Part shown: positions 8,910 through 16,390 of the stretch, piece by piece
Layout: each line of letters begins with the position of its first letter
Numbering within the stretch: the stretch's first letter is position 1
Assembly: GCA_028291365.1 (NCBI GenBank)
Contig: JAQGIE010000045.1
Location: forward strand, 1-64,000
DNA: 64,000 bases
Source of the DNA: Rhodospirillales bacterium
GTDB lineage: Bacteria; Pseudomonadota; Alphaproteobacteria; BOG-932; Roseiterribacteraceae
Reading direction: 5' to 3'
Made by a program: the position numbers and the translations under genes
Notes under the pieces: generated by a model
What the model saw: only the letters and a program-made list of their open reading frames with translations
Told to the model about the DNA's origin: nothing
The model's database searches: none

Positions 8910-9674
8910 TTAGCGTGTGCGCGCGATCGTTGTGGTCACCGGCGGAAAACCGGGGAACCGGACCGTCGCGCGGCCGCCATCCGGCACGACCGGTTTTCCG
9001 GTCCACGAACCGGTCGTGACGTACTGGCCGGCGAGCAACCCGCCCAGCTCGCGCGCCACGTCGCTATTGGCGAGCCACAGCAGCAGCCGCGCCAGGTCGG
9101 TGCCCGCAGGGTTCGAGGCGATCGCGCGCAAGGTTGGCTGATCGGTGATCGACATTTCAACGTCGAGCGATGCGAACATGTCGAACGTCCAGGCCGAAGC
9201 GGGTTCGCCCACAATCAGCGCGCCGTGATGCTGCAGATCGGCAAGCGCGGTCGGCATGTCCAGTGACTCGTAATCGGTGAAGCGCGAATCCAGCACTTCG
9301 ATCGCGGCCATGCAGGCACCGATCGCGGCGAACACTTCCTGCGCGTCGTACGGGGTCGATCGCGGTGGCAGATCGCGCCCCAGGCGGAAACAGATCTCGC
9401 CTTCGACCACGCCGAGCCGCGTGTTCACCGTGCTGTCGCTCGGCCGCACGCAGGCGACGGGCAGGGGGCTGGCGAACGGCGTTGCCTCCGGCTTTGGCGC
9501 ACCGACCTTCCACGCGCCGACCGGTCCGATCGCCGCCAGTACCGCTTTCTGCACCGCCAGCGCCTCGCCCAAATTGGCCGGCGCGTTGGGCAGAGAATTC
9601 AGCGGCGCGCTACGTCCTGCGCGGACATCCAGCAGCAGCCGCGCAGTCGCGTCGGTGCGTGAACGCTCGGTCAT
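8910..9674 (-). CDS. 2-keto-4-pentenoate hydratase / FAH-fold family enzyme
   Basis: A 254-aa enzyme of the MhpD-like hydratase branch of the fumarylacetoacetate hydrolase fold. The core has GAWKVGAPKPE and the metal-binding VEGEICFRLGRD segment. It also has IEVLDSRFTDY and a D..H.G..IVGEP segment, and ends with GSWTGKPVVPDGGRATVRFPG. Relatives add water to 2-hydroxy-alkadienoates or act on related beta-keto acids using Mg2+. I start at ATG 9674; longer frames run back into tctA. It follows tctA by 38 bases on the same strand, so it is probably the last gene of the transporter operon and acts on the imported carboxylate or its product. The exact substrate is unknown. Confidence 0.82.
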   Translation of the reverse strand: MTERSRTDATARLLLDVRAGRSAPLNSLPNAPANLGEALAVQKAVLAAIGPVGAWKVGAPKPEATPFASPLPVACVRPSDSTVNTRLGVVEGEICFRLGRDLPPRSTPYDAQEVFAAIGACMAAIEVLDSRFTDYESLDMPTALADLQHHGALIVGEPASAWTFDMFASLDVEMSITDQPTLRAIASNPAGTDLARLLLWLANSDVARELGGLLAGQYVTTGSWTGKPVVPDGGRATVRFPGFPPVTTTIARTR

Positions 9675-9712
9675 GATTCCAAGATCCTGTGTGGTTTCGA
9701 AGGGGCGCGACC

Positions 9713-11245
9713 TTACGACGAAGCGGCCTCGGTCGGCAGCCCACCCCGCGGCTTGCGCAGCCGTTTCACAATATCGGACAGGACCGGCCAAAACAGCAGC
9801 AGCAGCGCCAGCGTGGTGATCGAGCCGACGAGCGAATTCGACCAGAAGACGCCGAGACTGCCGCGCGAAGCGATCATCGTCTGACGGAATGCGTCTTCGG
9901 CCCGGTCACCCAGTACCAGCGCCAGTGCGAGCGGTGCCAGCGGGTAATCCAGCTTCTTGAAGACGTAGCCGATGATTCCGAACACCACCATCAGCCAGAT
10001 GTCGAACACGGCGCCGTGCACCGCGTAGGCGCCGATCGCGCACAGCACGATCACGCTCGACGCGATGGTGGGAAAGGGAACGCGCAGAATGGCGGCAAAG
10101 AGCGGCACCGTCGCCAGCACCAGGATCAGCCCGGCGATGTTGCCGAGATACATGCTGGCGATCAGCCCCCAGACAAAGTCGGCGTGCTCGACGAACAGCA
10201 GCGGTCCCGGCTGCAGGCCCCAGATCATCAACCCGCCCAGCAGCACCGCCGCGGTGCCCGAACCCGGAATGCCGAGCGCCAGCATCGGCAGCAGCGCCGA
10301 CGTGCCCGCCGCGTGCGCCGCGGTTTCGGGCGCCAGCACGCCTTCGATGCGTCCGGTCCCGAAACTGTCGGGATCGCGCGAGAACCGTTTGGCGAGTCCG
10401 TAGCCCATGAACGACGCCGCGATGGCACCGCCCGGCGTGATGCCGAGCCAGCAACCGGCGACCGCGCTGCGCAGCAACGTCGCCCAATAGCGCGGCAGGC
10501 TCTTCCAGGTGCGCCAAACGACTTTGACATCGAGTTTCGCCTGCTTGCCTTCGAAGGCGAGCTTCTCTTCCATGGTCAGCAGGATTTCGCTGAGGCCGAA
10601 CAGGCCGATCACCGCGACGAGGAAGTCGAAGCCGCGCAGCAGGTCGGAAAAGCCGAACGTCATGCGCAGCGAGCCGCCGACCGTATCCATGCCCACTGCC
10701 GCGAGCAGGAAGCCGATCAGCATCGAAATCAGGATCTTGTGGCGGGCTTCTTTGCCCATGCCGACGAAGCTGCAGAAGGTGAGGAAATAAACCGCGAAGA
10801 ATTCGGGCGGCCCGAACCGCAGCGCGAAGCGCGCAACGAGAGGCGCCAGGAACGTGATCAGCAGCACCGCCGCCAGCGCGCCGAAGAAGGATGCGGTGAA
10901 AGCCGCGGTCAGCGCTTCGCCGGCGCGCCCTTGCTGCGCCATGGGATAGCCGTCGAAGGTGGTTGCGACCGACCACGCCTCGCCGGGAATGTTGAAGAGG
11001 ATCGAGGTGATGGCGCCGCCGAACAGCGCACCCCAATAGATGCAGCTCAGCAGCACGATGGCGCCGGTCGGATCCATCGTGAAGGTCAACGGCAGCAGCA
11101 GCGCGACGCCGTTGGGTCCGCCCAATCCCGGCAGCACGCCGACGAAAATGCCGAGGATGATGCCGAGCATCATCAGCAGGATGTTCTTGAGGGTCAGCAG
11201 CACGACGAAACCGTGCAGCAGGGACTCGATCGCGGTGCCGTCCAT
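9713..11245 (-). CDS. tctA: Tripartite tricarboxylate transporter, large membrane subunit TctA
   Basis: A 510-aa polytopic inner-membrane protein with the TctA signatures. These include GVLPGLGGPNGVALLLPLTF near the N-terminus, WGALFGGAITSILFNIPGE, and in the second half LGITPGGAIAASFMGYGLAKRF plus LALGIPGSGTAAVLLGG. The length matches the family (about 500 aa). With TctB and the periplasmic TctC it forms a secondary, binding-protein-dependent carboxylate uptake system. I choose ATG 11245 over the in-frame GTG at 11251 because GAGGGGAG sits 5 bases before the ATG and would overlap the GTG. That Shine-Dalgarno comes from a dispersed palindromic repeat (11251-11342). Confidence 0.95.
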   Translation of the reverse strand: MDGTAIESLLHGFVVLLTLKNILLMMLGIILGIFVGVLPGLGGPNGVALLLPLTFTMDPTGAIVLLSCIYWGALFGGAITSILFNIPGEAWSVATTFDGYPMAQQGRAGEALTAAFTASFFGALAAVLLITFLAPLVARFALRFGPPEFFAVYFLTFCSFVGMGKEARHKILISMLIGFLLAAVGMDTVGGSLRMTFGFSDLLRGFDFLVAVIGLFGLSEILLTMEEKLAFEGKQAKLDVKVVWRTWKSLPRYWATLLRSAVAGCWLGITPGGAIAASFMGYGLAKRFSRDPDSFGTGRIEGVLAPETAAHAAGTSALLPMLALGIPGSGTAAVLLGGLMIWGLQPGPLLFVEHADFVWGLIASMYLGNIAGLILVLATVPLFAAILRVPFPTIASSVIVLCAIGAYAVHGAVFDIWLMVVFGIIGYVFKKLDYPLAPLALALVLGDRAEDAFRQTMIASRGSLGVFWSNSLVGSITTLALLLLFWPVLSDIVKRLRKPRGGLPTEAASS

Positions 11246-11250
11246 ACTCA

Positions 11251-11342
11251 CTCCCCTCGAAAGCGGGGATCCATCCCACCGCCTCCGCGACCTCCGTGTT
11301 CAGTGCGTGTCGCACTATGGATCCCCGCTTCCGCGGGGAATA
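11251..11342. repeat. Dispersed palindromic repeat, family A, copy 1
   Basis: A composite element in the tctB-tctA gap. Its outer arms are CCCCTCGAAAGCGGGGATCC (left, to about 11272) and GGATCCCCGCTTCCGCGGGG (right, about 11319-11338). They are inverted copies, and each can form its own small hairpin. Read on the minus strand, the left arm carries GAGGGGAG in place of the usual GCGGGG, which makes the tctA ribosome binding site. Similar elements lie at 16294-16390 and 43819-43935. Confidence 0.85.
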
Positions 11343-11344
11343 CG

Positions 11345-11848
11345 TCAGTACCCCAGCCGGTCCTCGATCGGACCTTTCGGCATCGGCACCTGGAACTGGA
11401 TTTCGAAACACCAGAACAGCGACGCCATCAGCACCAAGGCGACGGCGATCGCGGTAATCCAGCGCGACGTGCCGATCCAACGCATGAAGCCCGTGATCAG
11501 CAGAAAGCCCGCGACATAGATGCCGAGGAATTCGGTCCCGAGGCAGAACAGCACGGTCGGAACCAGCACCTGCAGCACGCGCACGAGCTGGGCGCGCTCG
11601 ACGAAGGCGGCGTCGCCGCGCGCGCCGTGCCGCTCGCGCAACGCGTCGAAAATGCCGTAGAGCGATGCCAGCGTCAGCATCACCGACAGCATGAACGGGA
11701 AATAGCCGGGCTGCGGTCCGTCCGCAGCCCAGCTTGCACCCAGTTTCCAGTTCGAAATCGCGAGTCCGATGCCGACGATGGCCAAGGTGCCGGCGACGAT
11801 CAGCTCGATCGTGCGCCTCGAGACGACTGCATCCTTTTCGCGATTCAT
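11345..11848 (-). CDS. tctB: Tripartite tricarboxylate transporter, small membrane subunit TctB
   Basis: A 167-aa membrane protein with four hydrophobic stretches: about residues 12-32, 48-66, 88-110 and 117-145. It has the TctB hallmark DGPQPGYFPFMLSVMLTLAS near residue 43. It sits between tctC (6-base gap upstream) and tctA (about 100 bases downstream, filled by the repeat). TctB partners TctA in the inner membrane. Size and gene order tctC-tctB-tctA are standard. Confidence 0.92.
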   Translation of the reverse strand: MNREKDAVVSRRTIELIVAGTLAIVGIGLAISNWKLGASWAADGPQPGYFPFMLSVMLTLASLYGIFDALRERHGARGDAAFVERAQLVRVLQVLVPTVLFCLGTEFLGIYVAGFLLITGFMRWIGTSRWITAIAVALVLMASLFWCFEIQFQVPMPKGPIEDRLGY

Positions 11849-11854
11849 GTCAGG

Positions 11855-12865
11855 TCAGTTCGTCGCCAGGAACTTGGCTTCGGTCATCAGCTGCTTGTGC
11901 AGCGGCTCGTCTTTTTCGAGGAAGGCCTTCAACACGGCGGGGCCGAATTCGGCTTCCTTGAGTGCGTTCTTCTCCATGTACTCCTTCCATTCCGGCGTCG
12001 CCCCGACCTTGCGCATCAGCTGGTCGTAGAAGGCGACCTGGTCCGGCGTGCCGCCGCCCGGAATGAAGATGCCGCGCAGCATCAGATAGTCGATGTCGAG
12101 CCCGGTCTCCTTGCAGGTCGGAATGTCGTTCCAGCTCTGCGTCTCGGTGACCTTAGCCTTGTAGGGCAGGCGTTCCTTGTCGAACACGCACAGCGCGCGC
12201 ACCTGGTTGGCACGCCATTGCGCGATGTTCTCGGACGGGTTGTTGACGTTCGCGTCGGTGTGCTTGCCGACCAGCTGCGTCGCCGCTTCACCGCCCGATT
12301 TGTACGGGATGTATGCGAACTTCACGCCGGCTTTGGATTCGATGAAAGCGGTCAGGATGTGGTCTTCGCGCTTCGAACCGGTGCCGCCCATCTTCATCGG
12401 CTCGGTCGTGCTGACCTTCTTGGCCGCGTCGAGGAATTCCTGGGTCGTCTTGTAGGGAAGCTCGACATTGTCCCACAGCACGAACTCGTCCAGCGCCATC
12501 AAGGTGACGGGCGTCAAGTCCTTCCACGAGAAGGGCAGGTTGGTGGCGTACGGAATCGTATAAAGGCTCGACTGCGCGACGATGATCTTGTGCGGGTCGC
12601 CCGCAGCCTGCTTCATCGCCATCAGCCCTTCGGCGCCCGACGCGCCGCCTTTGAGCGAGACGATGAAGGGCTGCTTCATCAACTCGTATTTCTGCACGAT
12701 GGTTTGGATCGTGCGTGCCATCTGGTCCGATGCGCCGCCGGCGCCGGCCGGCACGATGAACTCAACCGGTTTGGTCGGCTCCCATGCCGCAGCGGCAGGC
12801 AATGAAGCGAGACAGACCGCACCGGCAATCGCGCCGAAGCCCCAGGCCGTACTACGTGAGTCCAT
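11855..12865 (-). CDS. tctC: Tripartite tricarboxylate transporter substrate-binding protein TctC
   Basis: A 336-aa periplasmic binding protein of the TctC/Bug family. ATG 12865 is chosen because GGAAGGGGAGG lies just upstream and the sequence opens with a signal peptide cleaved near PAAAAWE. Family motifs include KPVEFIVPAGAGGASDQMAR at the mature N-terminus, VSLKGGASGAEG, GTGSKREDHI and IPYKSGGEAATQLVGKH. Bug proteins usually bind carboxylates such as citrate or other organic acids; the ligand here cannot be predicted. It is first in the tctCBA-hydratase operon. The MFS gene upstream ends about 80 bases away on the same strand. Confidence 0.93.
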   Translation of the reverse strand: MDSRSTAWGFGAIAGAVCLASLPAAAAWEPTKPVEFIVPAGAGGASDQMARTIQTIVQKYELMKQPFIVSLKGGASGAEGLMAMKQAAGDPHKIIVAQSSLYTIPYATNLPFSWKDLTPVTLMALDEFVLWDNVELPYKTTQEFLDAAKKVSTTEPMKMGGTGSKREDHILTAFIESKAGVKFAYIPYKSGGEAATQLVGKHTDANVNNPSENIAQWRANQVRALCVFDKERLPYKAKVTETQSWNDIPTCKETGLDIDYLMLRGIFIPGGGTPDQVAFYDQLMRKVGATPEWKEYMEKNALKEAEFGPAVLKAFLEKDEPLHKQLMTEAKFLATN

Positions 12866-12943
12866 GACTAGCCTCCCCTTCCAGATATTTTTCTTAGTAG
12901 GCACGGACTGGGGGTTCTTGCGAAGGCGATTCTTTCCGCAGGC

Positions 12944-14227
12944 TTACGTGCGTGCCTCTTTCAGCAGTTGCCGGTCCGGTTCGGCGAAGCCGCGCTCCGG
13001 CCGCATGGTGAACGCGAAGGCGGCGCCGAGCAGCGCGAGCACCATCGAGCCGGCAAAGGGCAGGTCCCAATTGCCGGTCGTATCGATGATCCAGCCGCCG
13101 ATCACCGGCGACACGATCGCCGCCAGCGCCGAGCCCGTATTCATCAAGCCCGAAGCGGTGCCCGAATATTTGGGCGCGATGTCCATCGGGATCGCCCACA
13201 TCGGACCGATGCAGATCTCGGAGAAGAAGAATCCGAAGAACAGGCTCGCCGTCGCGACCTCGACGCTCGGCACCAGCAGCATCGGAATCAGCGACAGGAA
13301 GATGCCGAGAAAGCCCACTATCACGACGTTGGTGCGCGCGATCCTGAGATTGCCGGTCCGGTGCAGCAGCTTGTCGCTGATCACGCCGCCCAGCGTGTCG
13401 CCCACCACGCCGCCGAACAGGGTGATGGCCGAGAAGATCGCTGCCTTTTTGATGTCGACGCCGAACGAGTGCTGGAAATATTGCGGCACCCACGACAGGA
13501 ACAGCCACAGCACCCAGCCGTAGCAGAAATAGACGAAGGTGACCGGCGCCATGCGCTTGCTCAGCGCGAGCCACGGCACCTTCACGTGTTCACGCGGCTG
13601 GCCCAGCGTCGGCAAGGTGGCGATCTCGGCCGGCGTGATGTGCTTGTGATCGGCCGGGTTGTCGCGGAAGTAATAGGCCCACAACAGGGCCCACAGGATG
13701 CTGATCGCGCCCAGGATGAAGAACGAGCCGCGCCACGTATAGGCGATCATCAGCCAGGTCACGAGCGGCGGTGTCAGCGCGTTGCCGAGCCGCGCGGCGG
13801 CATGGGTGATGCCCTGGGCGAAGCCGCGATCTTCTTTCGGCGTCCAGGTCGACATTGCGCGCGTCGCGGTCGGGAAGGTCGCGCCTTCGCCGAGACCGAG
13901 GAAAAAGCGCGCCACCAGCATGCTGGCAAGCCCGCCGACGAACCCGGTGGCGAGCGTCGCCAAGGCCCAGACCAAGGCGCAGATCGTCAGCACGCGGCGC
14001 GGACCGAACTTGTCGCCGATATAGCCGCCGATGACCTGGAAGATCAGGTACGGGTAGGCGAAGGCGGAAAAGACCAGCCCGACCTGGGTATTGTTCAGGC
14101 CGAGTTCGGTCTTGAACGCGCCGGCGGCGGTCGAGACGTTGACGCGATCGATATAGGTGATCGCGTACATGAGGCAGAGCAGCCACAGCACGCGGCCGGT
14201 GGCGCCGAAAGGCTTCAGCTTCATCAA
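12944..14227 (-). CDS. MFS transporter, anion:cation symporter (ACS) family
   Basis: A 427-aa major facilitator with twelve predicted membrane segments. The N-terminal LMYAITYIDRVNVSTAAG and the segment GGYIGDKFGPRRVL mark the ACS subgroup, which imports sugar acids, tartrate, phthalate, pantothenate and similar organic anions with H+ or Na+. GLGEGATFPTATRAMSTW is also characteristic. Starts at 14227 and 14224 (MMKL) are equally possible. It lies in a same-strand run with the aminotransferase upstream and tctCBA downstream, giving this locus two organic-anion importers. Confidence 0.9.
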   Translation of the reverse strand: MMKLKPFGATGRVLWLLCLMYAITYIDRVNVSTAAGAFKTELGLNNTQVGLVFSAFAYPYLIFQVIGGYIGDKFGPRRVLTICALVWALATLATGFVGGLASMLVARFFLGLGEGATFPTATRAMSTWTPKEDRGFAQGITHAAARLGNALTPPLVTWLMIAYTWRGSFFILGAISILWALLWAYYFRDNPADHKHITPAEIATLPTLGQPREHVKVPWLALSKRMAPVTFVYFCYGWVLWLFLSWVPQYFQHSFGVDIKKAAIFSAITLFGGVVGDTLGGVISDKLLHRTGNLRIARTNVVIVGFLGIFLSLIPMLLVPSVEVATASLFFGFFFSEICIGPMWAIPMDIAPKYSGTASGLMNTGSALAAIVSPVIGGWIIDTTGNWDLPFAGSMVLALLGAAFAFTMRPERGFAEPDRQLLKEART

Positions 14228-14279
14228 CGGTCCTCCCAGATGCGTCGCCGTTCTTCGGCGATCGATTGCTTGTGTTTGA

Positions 14280-15473
14280 TCAGGCGACGGCGCGTTTTTG
14301 GTCCGGCACGCCCTGGCGCGTCAGCACATCCATCGCCGCCTCGACGCCGTGCGCCTGGTGCGGCACGCCGGCGAGCTTGAGTCCCATTTCGACGCCGGCG
14401 AGCGTGCCCATCAGCATCAGGTCGTTGAAGTGACCGAGATGGCCGATGCGGAAGACCTTGCCCGCGACCTTGCCCAGCCCGGCGCCCAGCGACATGTCGA
14501 ACTTTTCGAGAATTACGCGGCGCACCGCGTCAGCATCGTGCCCCTCGGGCACCACGACGCCGGTCAGCACGGGCGAAAACTCTGCCGGATTTTTCGCCAG
14601 CACTTCGAGGCCCCAGCCGCGCACCGCCGCGCGGCATGCTTCGCCGTGGCGAATGTGGCGCGCGAAGACCTGGTCGAGCCCTTCTTCCTCCAACATCGCC
14701 ATCGCCTCTTTGAGGCCGTAGAGCAGGTTGGTGGCGGGCGTGTACGGGAAATAGCCGGTCGAGTTGGGCTTCAGCATGTCGCGCCAATCCCAGTAGGAGC
14801 GCGTCGTGGGGTTGGCTTCGGCGGCGGCAAGCGCTTTTTCGCTGATCGCGTTGAAGCCGAGCCCCGGCGGCAGCATCAGGCCCTTTTGCGAACCCGACAC
14901 GGTCACGTCGACCTTCCACTCGTCGTGGCGATAGTCGGCGCTGGCGAGACCCGAAATCGTGTCGACCATCAGCAAGGCCGAATGACCGCTGCGATCGATC
15001 GCCTGGCGCACCGCGCCGATGCGGCTGGTGACGCCGGTCGAGGTTTCGTTGTGCACCACCATCACGGCTTTGATGGCGCGCGCCTTGTCTTCGGTCAGGC
15101 GTTTTTCGATTTCGGCCGGATCGACGCCGTGGCGCCAGTCGCCGGGCACGAAGTCGACTTCGATGCCGAACTTCGCCGCCATCTGCCGCCACAGCGTCGC
15201 GAAATGGCCGGTTTCGACCATCAGGACGCGGTCGCCCGGCGCCAGCACGTTGACGATGGCGGCTTCCCAGGCGCCGGTGCCCGACGACGGAAAGATCACC
15301 ACCGGGCCGGTCGTCTTGAAGATCTTGCGGATGCCGGTCAGCACCGCCTTGCCCAGCTCGGCGAAGTCGGGACCGCGATGGTCGATGACGGGCATGTCCA
15401 TGGCGCGCAGGACGCGATCCGGAACCGTGCTGGGGCCAGGGATCTGCAGGAAATGGCGGCCGCTGCGATGCAT
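14280..15473 (-). CDS. Serine-glyoxylate-type aminotransferase (class V)
   Basis: A 397-aa PLP enzyme of the alanine/serine/aspartate-glyoxylate aminotransferase family. It begins with the family motif FLQIPGPSTVPDRVL and continues with VIFPSSGTGAWEAAI. The cofactor lysine is K197 in TVSGSQKGLMLPPGL. HNETSTGV and the GHLGHFNDLMLMGTLAGVEM end are also diagnostic. ATG 15473 has GGGAG 7 bases upstream; longer frames add no family sequence. Relatives transfer amino groups to glyoxylate, giving glycine. It is divergent from the GntR gene and shares operator palindromes with it. Whether the donor is serine, alanine or aspartate (BhcA-like) cannot be told by eye. Confidence 0.9.
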   Translation of the reverse strand: MHRSGRHFLQIPGPSTVPDRVLRAMDMPVIDHRGPDFAELGKAVLTGIRKIFKTTGPVVIFPSSGTGAWEAAIVNVLAPGDRVLMVETGHFATLWRQMAAKFGIEVDFVPGDWRHGVDPAEIEKRLTEDKARAIKAVMVVHNETSTGVTSRIGAVRQAIDRSGHSALLMVDTISGLASADYRHDEWKVDVTVSGSQKGLMLPPGLGFNAISEKALAAAEANPTTRSYWDWRDMLKPNSTGYFPYTPATNLLYGLKEAMAMLEEEGLDQVFARHIRHGEACRAAVRGWGLEVLAKNPAEFSPVLTGVVVPEGHDADAVRRVILEKFDMSLGAGLGKVAGKVFRIGHLGHFNDLMLMGTLAGVEMGLKLAGVPHQAHGVEAAMDVLTRQGVPDQKRAVA

Positions 15474-15527
15474 CGAAATTCTCCCGGAAAGGGCCGGAAA
15501 TTTGCCGCACTGCACACCCGATGTGCG

Positions 15528-15541
15528 GGTTGCATGCGATC
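15528..15541. promoter_or_regulatory. Degenerate GntR-type operator
   Basis: GGTTGCATGCGATC is a 12/14 match to the perfect palindrome at 15593, with its centre 65 bp away. It lies about 55 bases before the aminotransferase start. It is a second, weaker candidate binding site for the divergent GntR protein. Confidence 0.55.
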
Positions 15542-15592
15542 GGAGCGGGAGACTTGCACAAGGTTCGTGCGGCCGGCAACGCGAATCTGCCA

Positions 15593-15606
15593 GATTGCAT
15601 GCAATC
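15593..15606. promoter_or_regulatory. Perfect GntR operator palindrome GATTGCATGCAATC
   Basis: A perfect 14-bp inverted repeat lies 34 bases before the GntR start and about 120 bases before the aminotransferase start. The identical 14-mer recurs at 19318-19331 before the FAD/Fe-S oxidase. FCD-subfamily GntR proteins bind short palindromes of this kind, so self-regulation and control of both flanking units is the likely role. Confidence 0.78.
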
Positions 15607-15640
15607 GACCAGGTGTCAGCCCGCATGGTAGCCTGGGCCT

Positions 15641-16336
15641 ATGACGGTCCAGGATTCGACCACGCTGCTCGACGGCGTGCTGGTGCGGCTGCGCGCCATG
15701 ATCGCCGACGGCGAACTGGCCGCAGGCGCGCCGGTGCGCGAGCGCGAGATGTGCGAATTGCTGTCGGTCTCGCGCACGCCGCTGCGCGAGGCGCTGAAGG
15801 TGCTGGCGGCCGAACGGCTGCTCGAACTCCGACCCAACCGGGGCGCCATCGTGCTCGGCCTCACCGAGCGCGACGTGCGCGACATGTTCGAAGTGATGGA
15901 AGCGCTGGAAGCCACGGCCGGTCGTCTCGCCTGCGAGCGGGCCAGCGACGCCGACATCGCCGAGATCCAGGCGCTGCACTGGCAGATGCACGCCCATTAT
16001 TTACGCGCCGAGCTGGAGCCTTATTTCCGGCTCAACCAGGCGATCCATGCGCGCATCGTCGATGCCACCGGCAATGCGGTGCTGCAATCGAACTACGCCG
16101 CGCTCGCCGCGCGCATCCGCAACGCGCGCTATCTCGCCAATCGCTGGAGCCGCGAACGCTGGGACGAGGCGATGCGCGAACACGGGCTGATCCTCGACGC
16201 GCTGATCGCCCGCGACGGTGCACGCCTGTCGGAGATTTTGGCCGGACATCTGCGCGGCAAGGGGGCTGCGGTGCTGGAGCATCTGCAGGCACCAATCCCC
16301 GCGGAAGCGGGGACCCGTTCAGCCGCCGCCGCGTAG
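15641..16336 (+). CDS. GntR-family transcriptional regulator (FCD subfamily)
   Basis: A 231-aa regulator. A winged helix (about 8-72) carries GELAAGAPVREREMCELLSV and SRTPLREALKVLAAERLLEL, the GntR recognition region. The FCD ligand-binding domain (about 80-220) has DMFEVMEALEATAGRLA, a FRLNQAIHARIVDATGN-type segment and an EH..I..AL stretch. FCD proteins sense small carboxylates. It is transcribed away from the aminotransferase operon, with the operator palindromes between them. The last residues (about IPAEAGTRSAAAA and stop) are encoded by a dispersed palindromic repeat, so the C-terminus has been remodelled. Confidence 0.93.
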   Translation: MTVQDSTTLLDGVLVRLRAMIADGELAAGAPVREREMCELLSVSRTPLREALKVLAAERLLELRPNRGAIVLGLTERDVRDMFEVMEALEATAGRLACERASDADIAEIQALHWQMHAHYLRAELEPYFRLNQAIHARIVDATGNAVLQSNYAALAARIRNARYLANRWSRERWDEAMREHGLILDALIARDGARLSEILAGHLRGKGAAVLEHLQAPIPAEAGTRSAAAA

Positions 16337-16390
16337 TTTCCTCGCAAAGCGCAGCATCGTCACGATGGGTCCCCGCTTTCACGGGGAATT
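16294..16390. repeat. Dispersed palindromic repeat, family A, copy 2
   Basis: The left arm AATCCCCGCGGAAGCGGGGACC and right arm GGTCCCCGCTTTCACGGGGAATT are inverted copies about 50 bases apart. The element lies at the junction of two convergent genes. The left arm encodes the GntR C-terminus (stop at 16336). The right arm encodes, on the other strand, the last residues and stop of the FAD/Fe-S oxidase (stop at 16360). It could also serve as a bidirectional transcription end. Confidence 0.87.

Noticed and set aside
9689..12805. A plus-strand open frame of over 1000 codons opposite tctABC
   Set aside because: It is antisense to well-supported transporter genes. Its translation is Arg/Gln/His-rich with no family motifs, as expected of reverse-strand frames in GC-rich DNA.
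16294..16390. Possible CRISPR-like repeat pair
   Set aside because: The two arms are inverted, not direct, and there is no third unit or spacer regularity.
11251..16390. Family A repeats as ends of an insertion sequence
   Set aside because: No transposase gene lies between or beside copies, and each copy is itself a complete short palindromic element.
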